Below are positions 29,673 to 38,223 of a DNA stretch of 64,000 bases, one piece after another. The notes beneath the pieces were generated by a model. That model ran no database searches. It had not been told where the DNA came from and was given only the letters and a program-made list of their open reading frames with translations. Origin of the DNA: Caballeronia novacaledonica (GTDB lineage Bacteria > Pseudomonadota > Gammaproteobacteria > Burkholderiales > Burkholderiaceae); the NCBI RefSeq assembly GCF_900258035.1, contig NZ_OGTP01000005.1:1-64000 (forward strand), in the 5' to 3' direction. The first letter of the stretch is position 1. Each line of letters opens with the position of its first letter. Made by a program: the position numbers and the translations under genes.

Positions 29673-30187
29673 ATTCAACTCTTCGATTGGCATTTCGCCG
29701 AGCACCCGCGGCGACACGCAATGAGAAGGAATGGCCTAATCGTTATGGAAATGACGCGACACACTTGCCGGGGCGAACGCATCCACGGCGGCTTTGATGG
29801 CCGCCTGGCGGAACTTGAAAAGCCGGGATGTGCGTGCTGGAGTACTAATCGCGCGGTGTAATACGCGGGCGATAAATACACACGAGATCCGGCATAGCAT
29901 TACGCGTTCCTTGCGCACAAGGATGCGAGGAAACCGTCAAGCCTGATAAACAAGCCTGGATTTACCTGCCGCAAATTCCCGGACCAGTCAAATTGGCCGG
30001 ATGGGCGCCCCGATGTCGGTCTTTGCGAAGACTATTTTGCGTCGCGCCGATGAAATGGCTTTTGCGGCGAGACGTAAAGCCGATAGATCAAGCGGTCTGA
30101 ACTTCCGGAAGCCGAAACGCTGGTTTGCCGGTGCGAGCACTTTCCTCAGCCCGTGCCCGGGGAGTCATGAATACGAATCGCTGAGGT
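29673..30187. other. Gap upstream of the glycosyltransferase genes
   Basis: 515 bases with no convincing gene on either strand. It is AT-richer than the surroundings, as expected for a promoter region of the glycosyltransferase operon. A few start codons open only short frames without ribosome sites. I see no clear -35/-10 pair. Confidence 0.4.
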
Positions 30188-30349
30188 TCACTTCGTGGCG
30201 GGAGCATTCTGCTGAGCAATCGCCGTTTCACATATCTGTAGAAGGATTTGCAGATCCTTGAGTGGCACCGCGACCGATTGCATGCGCAGGCTCTCCGCTT
30301 GATCCGCCAACTTTTGCACGTGCTCGACTGACGTTTCGTCCGTTTCCAT
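30188..30349 (-). CDS. Small hypothetical protein (53 residues)
   Basis: An ATG at 30349 opens 53 codons ending in TGA. The product begins METDETSVEHVQKLADQAES and continues LRMQSVAVPLKDLQILLQ, then ends QQNAPATK. It is acidic at the N-terminus and predicted to be mostly amphipathic helix, with hydrophobic residues spaced every 3-4 positions, unlike a random frame. No membrane segment or known domain is seen. There is only a weak ribosome site (GCGAGCC). It sits between the flippase and the glycosyltransferases on the same strand, so it may be part of the polysaccharide locus. Confidence 0.55.
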   Translation of the reverse strand: METDETSVEHVQKLADQAESLRMQSVAVPLKDLQILLQICETAIAQQNAPATK

Positions 30350-30646
30350 TCGGCAGGCTCGCTTAATTAAACACTGTTTGGACCATTAAGATATAGGCTC
30401 GAACCGTATGGGTCGGTTCGTTGACTCACATACTTAAATGCAACTTTCGGTGTAGAGCGCAATCAAATGCGCCGAGTGCGCAGTCGAGGTGCAATAAAAC
30501 ACCTCGTAAAAGGCACTCGTTTGAAATACCCGTTACCAATTAGAATCAGTTGTTACTGTTTATAACACGTCAATTTCCGGATTGCCCAAAGCGTCAAATA
30601 AGCCTTGCGCCGGGCCTAATCATCAAATCGAATTTCTACATACGGT
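30350..30646. other. AT-rich gap between flippase gene and small ORF
   Basis: 297 bases, visibly AT-rich, with no ORF. It holds a hairpin CGAGGTG-CAATAAAA-CACCTCG (30485-30506) without a T-run on either strand. It may contain the promoter of the 53-codon ORF. Confidence 0.4.
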
Positions 30647-31927
30647 TCACGTGGTTCCGGAACCCGCCCCTCCGGTAATCGGACGGGGACGCTTGAGCAG
30701 CGACACGCCTTGCAGATGCAGCGTGAGGGCCATCGCCGCGGCGGCCATCGTCTCGACGATCAGCGCCGTAGCCGCCGCACCCTGTTCGCCGAAGAGCTTT
30801 GCCAGCACGGCGAGCAAGCTGAAATTCAGCACGGCGGACGCTATCAGCACGCGGCTGAATTGCGCTTTCATGCCGAGCGGAAGCATGGTCTGAACACCGA
30901 AGAGATCCGTGAGGCCAGCCATCAACGGGACAAACGCCATCCAGCGCAACACCTCTACGGTAGGCAAGAACTTCGGTCCATACAAGAGTTTTACCGCAAG
31001 TGGTGCGCCGAAAAAGATGCAGACGGAAATCATCGAGACGATCAGGCCTTGCACGACGAACATCTTGCGCAGGAACGCGAATGCATCGTCCTTCGCATGA
31101 TGCATCAGAAAGCTCACGCGCGGGTAAGCCGCGGTCTTGAGCGGCGACAGCATGTTCAATGCCGCGCGAATCAGTTTGTCCGCCGCGGCGAAGTAGCCGG
31201 CCGCGACATTGCCCGAAATGAACGTGAGCAGCACGATGTTGCTCGATGCATAGATATCGACGACCGAAGTCGCCATGAAAACGGCCCAGCCATCCTTCAG
31301 ACGACCGCGGATCGTGCTCAACGAAACGGGCGCGAAGTCGAGCTCGCGCCGGAAGTACAGATACGTGCAGATCGAAATGCCCGATAACAACGGCACGAGC
31401 GCGTTGACGGTCATCGCGATGTACACATCTTCGCGCTCATGCACGAAGAGATACATCGCGGGAATGCTGAGCGCACGTCCGATGAATACGAAGAGGCTCA
31501 ACATGCCGAGATCTTCGATGCCCTGGAAGTACCACGTGGGAATCAGCATCGCGCCGATCGCCATGCCATAGCCGATGAGCAGCAGCTTCCGATACTCCTC
31601 CAGATAAGGTATGAAGGACGTCAGCGCGATCACGACGAAGAGTCCCGCGAACGCGAGCGCGGCCTGAGTGACGATGGTCTCCCAGAAGATCTTCGAGCGC
31701 TGCTCGCGGCTCGCCCGGTTGATCGAGATCTTCGGCGTGGCGGTCAGCGAGAAGCTGTAGTTCGTGATCGAGATGAAGTAGGCAGTAAAGGCCATGCCGA
31801 ACGAAAGGCGTCCGTATTCGGCCGGACCGAGAACGCGTGTGAGCCAGGGCAGCGTCAGAAGCGGTGCAAGGTACGTGGACACCTGCAACGTCATCAGGAT
31901 CGTGAAGTTCTTTCGGAATGAAGCCAT
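30647..31927 (-). CDS. Wzx-type polysaccharide repeat-unit flippase
   Basis: 426 residues with about 12-14 hydrophobic segments over residues 5-415, as in the MOP superfamily of O-antigen and exopolysaccharide flippases. Early conserved residues include LLTLPWLTRVLGPAEYGRLS and TPKISINRASREQR, typical of RfbX/Wzx proteins. It would move lipid-linked oligosaccharide units across the inner membrane for the Wzy-like polymerase. It is the most upstream gene of the polysaccharide cluster and is separated from the rest by about 300 bases plus a small ORF. Confidence 0.88.
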   Translation of the reverse strand: MASFRKNFTILMTLQVSTYLAPLLTLPWLTRVLGPAEYGRLSFGMAFTAYFISITNYSFSLTATPKISINRASREQRSKIFWETIVTQAALAFAGLFVVIALTSFIPYLEEYRKLLLIGYGMAIGAMLIPTWYFQGIEDLGMLSLFVFIGRALSIPAMYLFVHEREDVYIAMTVNALVPLLSGISICTYLYFRRELDFAPVSLSTIRGRLKDGWAVFMATSVVDIYASSNIVLLTFISGNVAAGYFAAADKLIRAALNMLSPLKTAAYPRVSFLMHHAKDDAFAFLRKMFVVQGLIVSMISVCIFFGAPLAVKLLYGPKFLPTVEVLRWMAFVPLMAGLTDLFGVQTMLPLGMKAQFSRVLIASAVLNFSLLAVLAKLFGEQGAAATALIVETMAAAAMALTLHLQGVSLLKRPRPITGGAGSGTT

Positions 31928-32728
31928 TGAGCGGTTTTTTCCCCGACTGAAGCGCAGCGTGTTTTATGACTATGACGCAGGGTTGTGAATCCTGCTGGCT
32001 TGCCCGTTTCGGGCGAGCCTTTGCATGACACCGCATGGAGCGGATAGTTTCGCCTGTGCGACGTGTCGTCGATGCGACGCGGGGCCAAAGAGGTTTGCGT
32101 GCCCGCGCCTTGGCCTGGCTTCGGGGCACTTGATGTTGGACGAAATGCGCCGGTTCCGGATTGTCGATAACTTCCGGAGAAGGCGCAACCGTGTGAAAGA
32201 ACCATTTAACAAGAGAAATGTGACTTTATCAGTGGGGTTGCGCACGCAAGACCGGTTCCATGGCGCGATCGTTCGGTTGAAATTTGCGCGAAGTGCTGGT
32301 AGGGCATGGGCGACGGTCTGCGCATTTCAAACGCGAATCGCGCAAGAAAGTCCGAATAGCGGGACGACATTTTCGCCCTCGAAAGAAAGAACAAACCGGG
32401 CTCGATGTTCGTGACGGGACATTCGCTGGCGAGAGCAATTTCTGTTCAGGCATATCGCGCGATAAGCATCCGCAAACCAGGCTTTATATCGGATCTTCAA
32501 AAATAGAATTAATAGCAATGCGATATTTTCCATAGCCCCGTGCGCCCATAAGAAATAAAAGCATGAAGCGCGGTTCGAACGATCGTGCACGCGAATTGCT
32601 ACTTGCCGCGCAGCGCTTCGCTGCCGCATGCGTCGTAGGCGCTCACATATAATGACCTGCAACACTTCACCCGACGGCCTGTTTTTAGCGACATCAACCG
32701 CATCACCGACACACGCAAGGATCCAATC
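31928..32728. other. 801-base gap between the flippase and histidine kinase genes
   Basis: The divergent region between the leftward flippase gene and the rightward kinase gene. No ORF here has both a ribosome site and a plausible product. It contains a hairpin with a 10-bp stem and one G-T pair (31997-32019, GGCTTGCCCG-TTT-CGGGCGAGCC) and a perfect TATAAT (32648-32653) for the kinase gene without a good -35. The stretch 32480-32570 is strongly AT-rich. Confidence 0.5.
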
Positions 32729-33853
32729 GTGACAACGTCTTTTTCCGGTACGGTCGAGCCCGAAGGCGACAAGGCCTTCGATGCGGCCGTCGCAGGAAAC
32801 GACGGCGTGCTGGTGCTCGACGCCGCCCAGCGATGCCTTTCCGCCGACGCCGTCCTCACGCATCTCTTCGATCTCGATCCGGCCGCGCTGAGCGGCCGTT
32901 TGCTTGCCGACACCCCGTTGCCTCGCCCGCTCACCGCTGCGCTCGCCGAGGCCGCCGACGCCGCGCTCGCGGGCAATGGCACGCGCCGCGCGCACGTGAC
33001 GTTCGGCGAGGGCGACGCGACGCGCGCCTTCTCGATCATCGCGCTGCCGGGCGCGGATTGCGTGACGCTGGTCGTATCGTCGGCGGCGGACGCATCGGAC
33101 GACGAACACGGCGGCGCCGACCGGGTCGCGCATCTGCGTGCCGAAGCCGCGCTCTTCATGCGCGATCACGTGCTGTCGGTCGTATCGCACGATCTGCGCG
33201 GACCGCTCAACGCGATCCATAGCTGGGGCTACGTGCTCGAAAGAAAGGTCGACGCCAACGATCCCGCCGCGCAGCGCGCGCTCGCCGGCATTCGCTCGGG
33301 CGTCGAGCAGCAGGTGAAGCTGATCGAGCAATCGGTCGATACGACGCGCGCCGAAACCAAGACGCTGCAAGTCGCGCTCGCGCCTGTCGCGCTGCGTCCG
33401 TTGCTCGAAAAGTGCGCGGCGCTCGCGCGCGCAAGCGTCGCGCGTGCCCGCGGCGTGACGATCGAAATCGATTCGCCGCTTGCGGAAGAGCAGCTCGAAG
33501 GCGATGCCGAGCGTCTCCTGCAGACGCTCTGGCTGATGCTCGCATTCGCCGCCGAGGCGAGCCCGTCGGGCGCGACCGTGCGCGCGTCGAGCAACATCGA
33601 AGGCAGCATGTGGCGCACGGACGTGCGCTTCAGCGCATCGGCGCAGGCGCTCGGCGATCCGGCGTCGCCGCATGTGCTCGAAGCCTTTGCGCGGCGACAG
33701 GCGCTGGAGCCGCGCGAAGGCGGGCGCATCGCGTGGGGCCTCGCACTGTGCAAGCGCGTATCCGAAGCGCATGGCGGCGCGTTCGAGCATAGCGATATCG
33801 TCGACAACGCCGAGGTCACGCTGTCCGTGCGCGTGCCCGTCGCGGGGATGTAA
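32729..33853 (+). CDS. Soluble sensor histidine kinase with degenerate ATPase domain
   Basis: 374 residues from a GTG with AAGGA seven bases upstream. A PAS-like N-terminus (about 20-115) has no membrane segment. The phospho-acceptor helix is intact: H154 in VVSHDLRGPLNAIHSW. In the C-terminal HATPase domain the N-box is changed: in GDAERLLQTLWLMLAFAAEA both usual asparagines are replaced (L269, F273), and no DxGxG box is recognisable. The last box GGRIAWGLALCKRVSEAHGG is partly kept. No response regulator is adjacent. It may be a phospho-acceptor or regulator rather than an active kinase. Confidence 0.82.
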   Translation: MTTSFSGTVEPEGDKAFDAAVAGNDGVLVLDAAQRCLSADAVLTHLFDLDPAALSGRLLADTPLPRPLTAALAEAADAALAGNGTRRAHVTFGEGDATRAFSIIALPGADCVTLVVSSAADASDDEHGGADRVAHLRAEAALFMRDHVLSVVSHDLRGPLNAIHSWGYVLERKVDANDPAAQRALAGIRSGVEQQVKLIEQSVDTTRAETKTLQVALAPVALRPLLEKCAALARASVARARGVTIEIDSPLAEEQLEGDAERLLQTLWLMLAFAAEASPSGATVRASSNIEGSMWRTDVRFSASAQALGDPASPHVLEAFARRQALEPREGGRIAWGLALCKRVSEAHGGAFEHSDIVDNAEVTLSVRVPVAGM

Positions 33854-33854
33854 A

Positions 33855-33885
33855 TTGACTTTCGATCAGCTGTCGCCCATATACT
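33855..33885 (+). promoter_or_regulatory. Candidate promoter of the CNNM/CorC-type gene
   Basis: TTGACT (33855-33860) and TATACT (33880-33885) are separated by 19 bases, slightly long. The pair begins two bases after the kinase stop codon and ends 29 bases before the next gene. Confidence 0.45.
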
Positions 33886-33914
33886 GACGCTTTCCACTTT
33901 CGAAGAGAGTTGCT

Positions 33915-35279
33915 TTGGCTCAGGTTGTCGCGCTGATCGGCGCATTGTTGCTCGTCGCATTGAACGGTTTTTTCGTCGCGGCGGAATTCGGGCTCGTCAA
34001 GCTGCGGTCCACGCGCGTCAAGGCACTGGCGCGCACCAATGGCCTTCCTGGCCGCCTGCTTGCGAAGGTGCACGGGCAACTCGACGCCTATCTTTCCGCG
34101 TGTCAGCTCGGCATCACGCTGGCATCGCTCGGGCTTGGCTGGATCGGCGAGCCTGCGTTCGCAACACTCCTGCATCCGCTCTTTTCGCTGCTCGGCGTCG
34201 AATCGGAGCAACTCATCGAAACGGTGTCGCTCTTCTTCGCGTTCACGGTCATTTCGTTTTTGCATATCGTCGTCGGCGAACTGGCGCCGAAGTCGTGGGC
34301 CATCCGCCGAGCGGAGCAGGTCGGCCTGTGGCTCGCCACGCCGCTTTACGGCTTCTACTGGGTGATGTACCCGTTCATCTGGGTGCTGAACACGAGCGCG
34401 AATTTCGTGTTGCGGCTCTTCGGCATATCCGCCGAACATGGTCACGATGCGCATTACTCCACCGACGAACTCAAGCTGATCCTGCGCGGACGGCGTCACG
34501 GCGGCGCGTCTTCGTATAACGAGGACGAGTGGAACACCATCGCGCATTCGCTCGACTTCAGCCGCATGACGGTGTCGGACCTGATGCGTCCCGCGCATGA
34601 ACTCGTCGGACTGCGCAATGATTTGCCGATGCGCGACAACCTCGCCGTGGTCTCGCGGCATCGTTTTTCACGGTATCCGCTTTTCGCCGATGCTTCGGGC
34701 GAGCGCGTGATCGGCATGATTCATCTGAAGGACTTGCTGCTTGCGGGCGATGGCGGTCAGCGTGGCTTCAACTTCAGCTTTTCGAAGGACTCCGCCGAGA
34801 AGATCGACAAGCTTTCGCGGCATGTGCGGCCTGTGCAATACGTCGCGCCGAATCTGTCGGCGCTCGAACTGTTCCGGCGTTTTCGCAAGGGCGCGCCGCA
34901 TCTCGCGATCGTCGGGCGCAAGGGCGCGAAGCCGATCGGCTTCATCACGCTCGATAACCTGCTCGGCGCGCTCGTGGGCCAGATTCACGACGAGTTCCGT
35001 CAAGGCGATGCCGACTGGTCGCGCATGGACGACGGCACGTTGATGGGCAAGGGCAGCTTGCCGGTCGTGTCGCTGGAGCGGGCGCTCGGCATCGATATCG
35101 ACGAAGGGCGCGCGGAGTCGGTCGGCGGACTCGTCATCAATGCGCTCGGCGATTTGCCCACCGAAGGGCAACGGGTCGGGTTCGATCGGTTCGATATCGT
35201 GGTCAAGAAGATGAAGGGACCGAGAATTGTCCTGGTGCGGGTTTATCCACGCGAAGAGCTGCTCGAGGAAGCGGGGTGA
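33915..35279 (+). CDS. CNNM/HlyC-CorC family membrane protein (DUF21, CBS pair, CorC domain)
   Basis: 454 residues from a TTG start with GAAGAGAG upstream. DUF21 membrane segments (about 1-190; LLLVALNGFFVAAEFGLVK, AYLSACQLGITLASLGLGW) are followed by two CBS motifs (about 205-330; MTVSDLMRPAHELVGL, GVIGMIHLKDLL-like) and a C-terminal transporter-associated CorC_HlyC domain (about 350-440). Family members act in magnesium or cobalt handling; the old name hemolysin is misleading. It is tail-to-tail with treY, 31 bases apart. Confidence 0.92.
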   Translation: MAQVVALIGALLLVALNGFFVAAEFGLVKLRSTRVKALARTNGLPGRLLAKVHGQLDAYLSACQLGITLASLGLGWIGEPAFATLLHPLFSLLGVESEQLIETVSLFFAFTVISFLHIVVGELAPKSWAIRRAEQVGLWLATPLYGFYWVMYPFIWVLNTSANFVLRLFGISAEHGHDAHYSTDELKLILRGRRHGGASSYNEDEWNTIAHSLDFSRMTVSDLMRPAHELVGLRNDLPMRDNLAVVSRHRFSRYPLFADASGERVIGMIHLKDLLLAGDGGQRGFNFSFSKDSAEKIDKLSRHVRPVQYVAPNLSALELFRRFRKGAPHLAIVGRKGAKPIGFITLDNLLGALVGQIHDEFRQGDADWSRMDDGTLMGKGSLPVVSLERALGIDIDEGRAESVGGLVINALGDLPTEGQRVGFDRFDIVVKKMKGPRIVLVRVYPREELLEEAG

Positions 35280-35310
35280 GCGCCTTTGCGCCGGACCCCG
35301 AAAGCACCAG

Positions 35311-38223
35311 TCAACTCTTGGGCACGCCTTCTTCGACGAGCAAAGCCACCGGCATCGCCGCCAGCGCATCGCGCAAGAACAGCCTAGCTCCATCGGCCTT
35401 CGGCGCATTCGGACTCAACCAGTCGAACAGCGCCCGCGAATGCAGCGCCTCCGGCAGCACGACGAACGTATCGCCCCAACGCTGCGCATCGACGAGCGGC
35501 ATGTCGCGCCCATCGTCCAGCAAGGGCGCCGCGAGCCGCGTCGCAATCACGATGGCAAACGCGCTTCCGGCGTGGCGCGCATAGGCAATCACGCGCCCGG
35601 CGTGTTCGCCTTGCACGTCGAGCGGCACGTACTCGCCTTGAGCGAACAATGACTCGCAATGCTTGCGCAAAGCCAGAGCGCGCCCCGCGAGCGCCAGTTT
35701 CACGCGCCCGTCGCGCCAGTTCGCCAACTGCTCCGAAGGCGGTCCTTGCTCTTCGACTTCGGCGAGCCACTGCCGACGCAATTCATAATCGACAGGCCGG
35801 CGATTGTCGGGATCCACGAGACTGAAATCCCACAGCTCCGTTCCCTGATAGAGATCAGGCACGCCCGGCGATGTCAGTCGCAAAAGCGTCTGCTGAAAAC
35901 TGTTGATCGCGCCCATCGGCCCGATCCGCGCGGCGAACGCCGACAACTCCTGCAAGAAACCGTTGCGCCGCTGCGGCGCGACGATATCGAACAGAAAGTC
36001 CTTGCATGCGTTCTCATACGCTTCGTCGGGCGCGAACCAGCTCGTACGCAGCTTCGCCTCGCGCAGCGCCTTCAATTGCCATTCCGCGACACGCTCGGCA
36101 AGCGCGCGAACACCCGCTTCGTCGTCGGGGTCGAGCGTGGTCGGCCAGCATCCGACGAGCGTCTGATACAGCATCGCTTCCGCCGCCGGGCCCGGCGCCC
36201 AGTCGTGGTTATCGGCCGGGCCGCGTCGCAGCGGCGTGTTCAACGTGGACCACTGCCTGAGTGTCGCCGCCCATTCATCGGGGATTTCGCTCAGCGCCGC
36301 GATGCGCGCGCGCACGTCCTCGCCGCGCTTGTGATCGTGGGTCGCGGTGCAGAGCATCGCGTGCGGAAACGCATCGAAGCGTTCGCGATTGCACGCGTGA
36401 AATTCGTCGACGGACAACGCGAACTCGCCCGGGTCCGCGCCGACTTCATTGCGCGAAATGAGGCGTCCATAGCGATAACACGCCGTATCTTCGACGGCCT
36501 TCGCCGCCACCGGCGACGTCAGTTGCGAGAACAACGTCTGCGCCGCGCGACGCTGCGAGCCGCTCGACGACGGCGGCGTCTGACTTGCCTGCGCCTGAGT
36601 GCGATCGCGCTCGCGATTACGCTCCGCGGCGCGATCCCGCCCGCGTTCGGGACGCTCGTTGCGCTCCGGCTGCGACGGCAATTCATCGGGCAGCTTGCCG
36701 CCGAGCCATTGCGCGACCTGATCGAGCACGACATGATCCGCACGCGAAAGCACGGCCCGCGCGGCTTCGAGCGCCTGCGCGAAGAAGCGCTCGTCCTCGG
36801 GACTGCGCACGCCGCTCACCGGATAAATGCGATACACCGGAAACTGCACGACGAGTTCCGCGACCACACGCCTGATCGACGTGAACGTGAAATCGCGCGT
36901 GGTGTGCGCATCCCGCGCGATGCGATGCAACGCGCGCGTCACGCGATCCAGTTCCGCCGACAGATTCTCCGCGAGTATCTTGCGCCGCGCGGCGAGCGCT
37001 TCGTCGGCGAAACACGCGCTCTCGCCCGTGATCTCGGCCCACAGCGCGGCGAGCGGCGCCGCGCCCGCCGGATCGTGCAGCAGCGCGCCGACATCGTTCA
37101 TGAAGTCGTAGCCGGTCGTGCCTTCGACTTGCCAGTCGCGGCGCAGCGGCTCGCCGCGCGCCAGTATCTTTTCGACGACGAAATACGTGTGCCCATTGCC
37201 GTTCCGCAACGCCTCCGGCCGTTGCGCCGACAGTTCCTCCAGCCGCGCGCGAAGGCGCTGGCAATATTCGCGCGGTTCCGCGAGGCCATCGACATGATCG
37301 ACTCTGACGCCGTCGATCAGACCTTCGGTGAAGAGCCTGAACACGAGCGCATGCGATGCCTCGAACACCTCGGGCCGCTCGACGCGCACGCCGCCGAGCG
37401 TGCTCACGTCGAAAAAGCGCCGCCAGTTCACTTCGTCGGCGGCGGTGCGCCACCATGCGAGCCGGTAATGCTGGCGCTCCAGCAGCCGGTGCAGCCGGTC
37501 GCGGCCCGCGGATGTATCGGGCGAATGCGCGGCGAGGATCGCCTCGATCGCGGCCTGGCCGCCCTCCGTCTGCGCGATGGTGACGAGCGCCGTGCGCGCA
37601 TCGGCGGCGCGGGGCTGATCGGCGGGCTGCGTCGTCAGGCCGACGAAGCGTTGCGCAAGCTCAGGCGCTTCCTGAAACACGGCGGGGTAATCGACCGGGC
37701 AGACGGGAAACACGTTCGAGTAATACGCGATGACGAAACGCCCTTCGTCCGCGCGATACGCGAGCCGGATTTTGCCGGCCTGCAATTCGTCGCCATAGGC
37801 GCCGCCGAGAAACGGCGCGAGCACCTTGCCGCGCAAGGCCGGATCGGGCGAATGCCAGTCGACGTCGAAGAAACGCGCGTGCGCCGCGTGGCGCCCCCAT
37901 TCGAGAATGTCCTGCCACCACGCGTTTTCCGCTCCGCCCACGCCCATGTGATTCGGCACGATATCGACGATGAGCCCCATCTCGTGCGCGCGCAGCTTCT
38001 CGACAAAGCGCCGCAGACCGTCTTCGCCGCCCAGTTCGGGATTGACCTGCGTGTAGTCCACGACGTCATAGCCATGTGTGGAGCCGGCGGTCGCGGTCGT
38101 GATCGGCGACACATAGGCGTGACTCACGCCGAGGCGCGCGAAGTAGTCCACGTGCGCGGCGGCATCGTCGAAAGTGAAGCCCTTGTGAAGCTGAAGCCTG
38201 AGCGTGGAACGCGGTACGGTCAT
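35311..38223 (-). CDS. treY: Maltooligosyltrehalose synthase
   Basis: 970 residues, a GH13_26 enzyme that turns the reducing-end glucose of a maltooligosaccharide into a trehalose unit. The barrel begins STLRLQLHKGFTFDDA; the nucleophile region is DGVRVDHVDGL with D309. The C-terminal barrel part (VEDTACYRYGRLISRNEVG) is normal. Between about residues 517 and 557 there is a run of Arg, Glu, Gln, Pro and Ser (36553-36675), a hydrophilic insertion. The ATG overlaps the malQ stop (ATGA). TreZ, needed for the next step, is in the same operon. Confidence 0.95.
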   Translation of the reverse strand: MTVPRSTLRLQLHKGFTFDDAAAHVDYFARLGVSHAYVSPITTATAGSTHGYDVVDYTQVNPELGGEDGLRRFVEKLRAHEMGLIVDIVPNHMGVGGAENAWWQDILEWGRHAAHARFFDVDWHSPDPALRGKVLAPFLGGAYGDELQAGKIRLAYRADEGRFVIAYYSNVFPVCPVDYPAVFQEAPELAQRFVGLTTQPADQPRAADARTALVTIAQTEGGQAAIEAILAAHSPDTSAGRDRLHRLLERQHYRLAWWRTAADEVNWRRFFDVSTLGGVRVERPEVFEASHALVFRLFTEGLIDGVRVDHVDGLAEPREYCQRLRARLEELSAQRPEALRNGNGHTYFVVEKILARGEPLRRDWQVEGTTGYDFMNDVGALLHDPAGAAPLAALWAEITGESACFADEALAARRKILAENLSAELDRVTRALHRIARDAHTTRDFTFTSIRRVVAELVVQFPVYRIYPVSGVRSPEDERFFAQALEAARAVLSRADHVVLDQVAQWLGGKLPDELPSQPERNERPERGRDRAAERNRERDRTQAQASQTPPSSSGSQRRAAQTLFSQLTSPVAAKAVEDTACYRYGRLISRNEVGADPGEFALSVDEFHACNRERFDAFPHAMLCTATHDHKRGEDVRARIAALSEIPDEWAATLRQWSTLNTPLRRGPADNHDWAPGPAAEAMLYQTLVGCWPTTLDPDDEAGVRALAERVAEWQLKALREAKLRTSWFAPDEAYENACKDFLFDIVAPQRRNGFLQELSAFAARIGPMGAINSFQQTLLRLTSPGVPDLYQGTELWDFSLVDPDNRRPVDYELRRQWLAEVEEQGPPSEQLANWRDGRVKLALAGRALALRKHCESLFAQGEYVPLDVQGEHAGRVIAYARHAGSAFAIVIATRLAAPLLDDGRDMPLVDAQRWGDTFVVLPEALHSRALFDWLSPNAPKADGARLFLRDALAAMPVALLVEEGVPKS

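Noticed and set aside
30001-30261. 86-codon + strand frame beside the small ORF
   Set aside because: Overlaps the better minus-strand candidate and has a mixed, unstructured composition.
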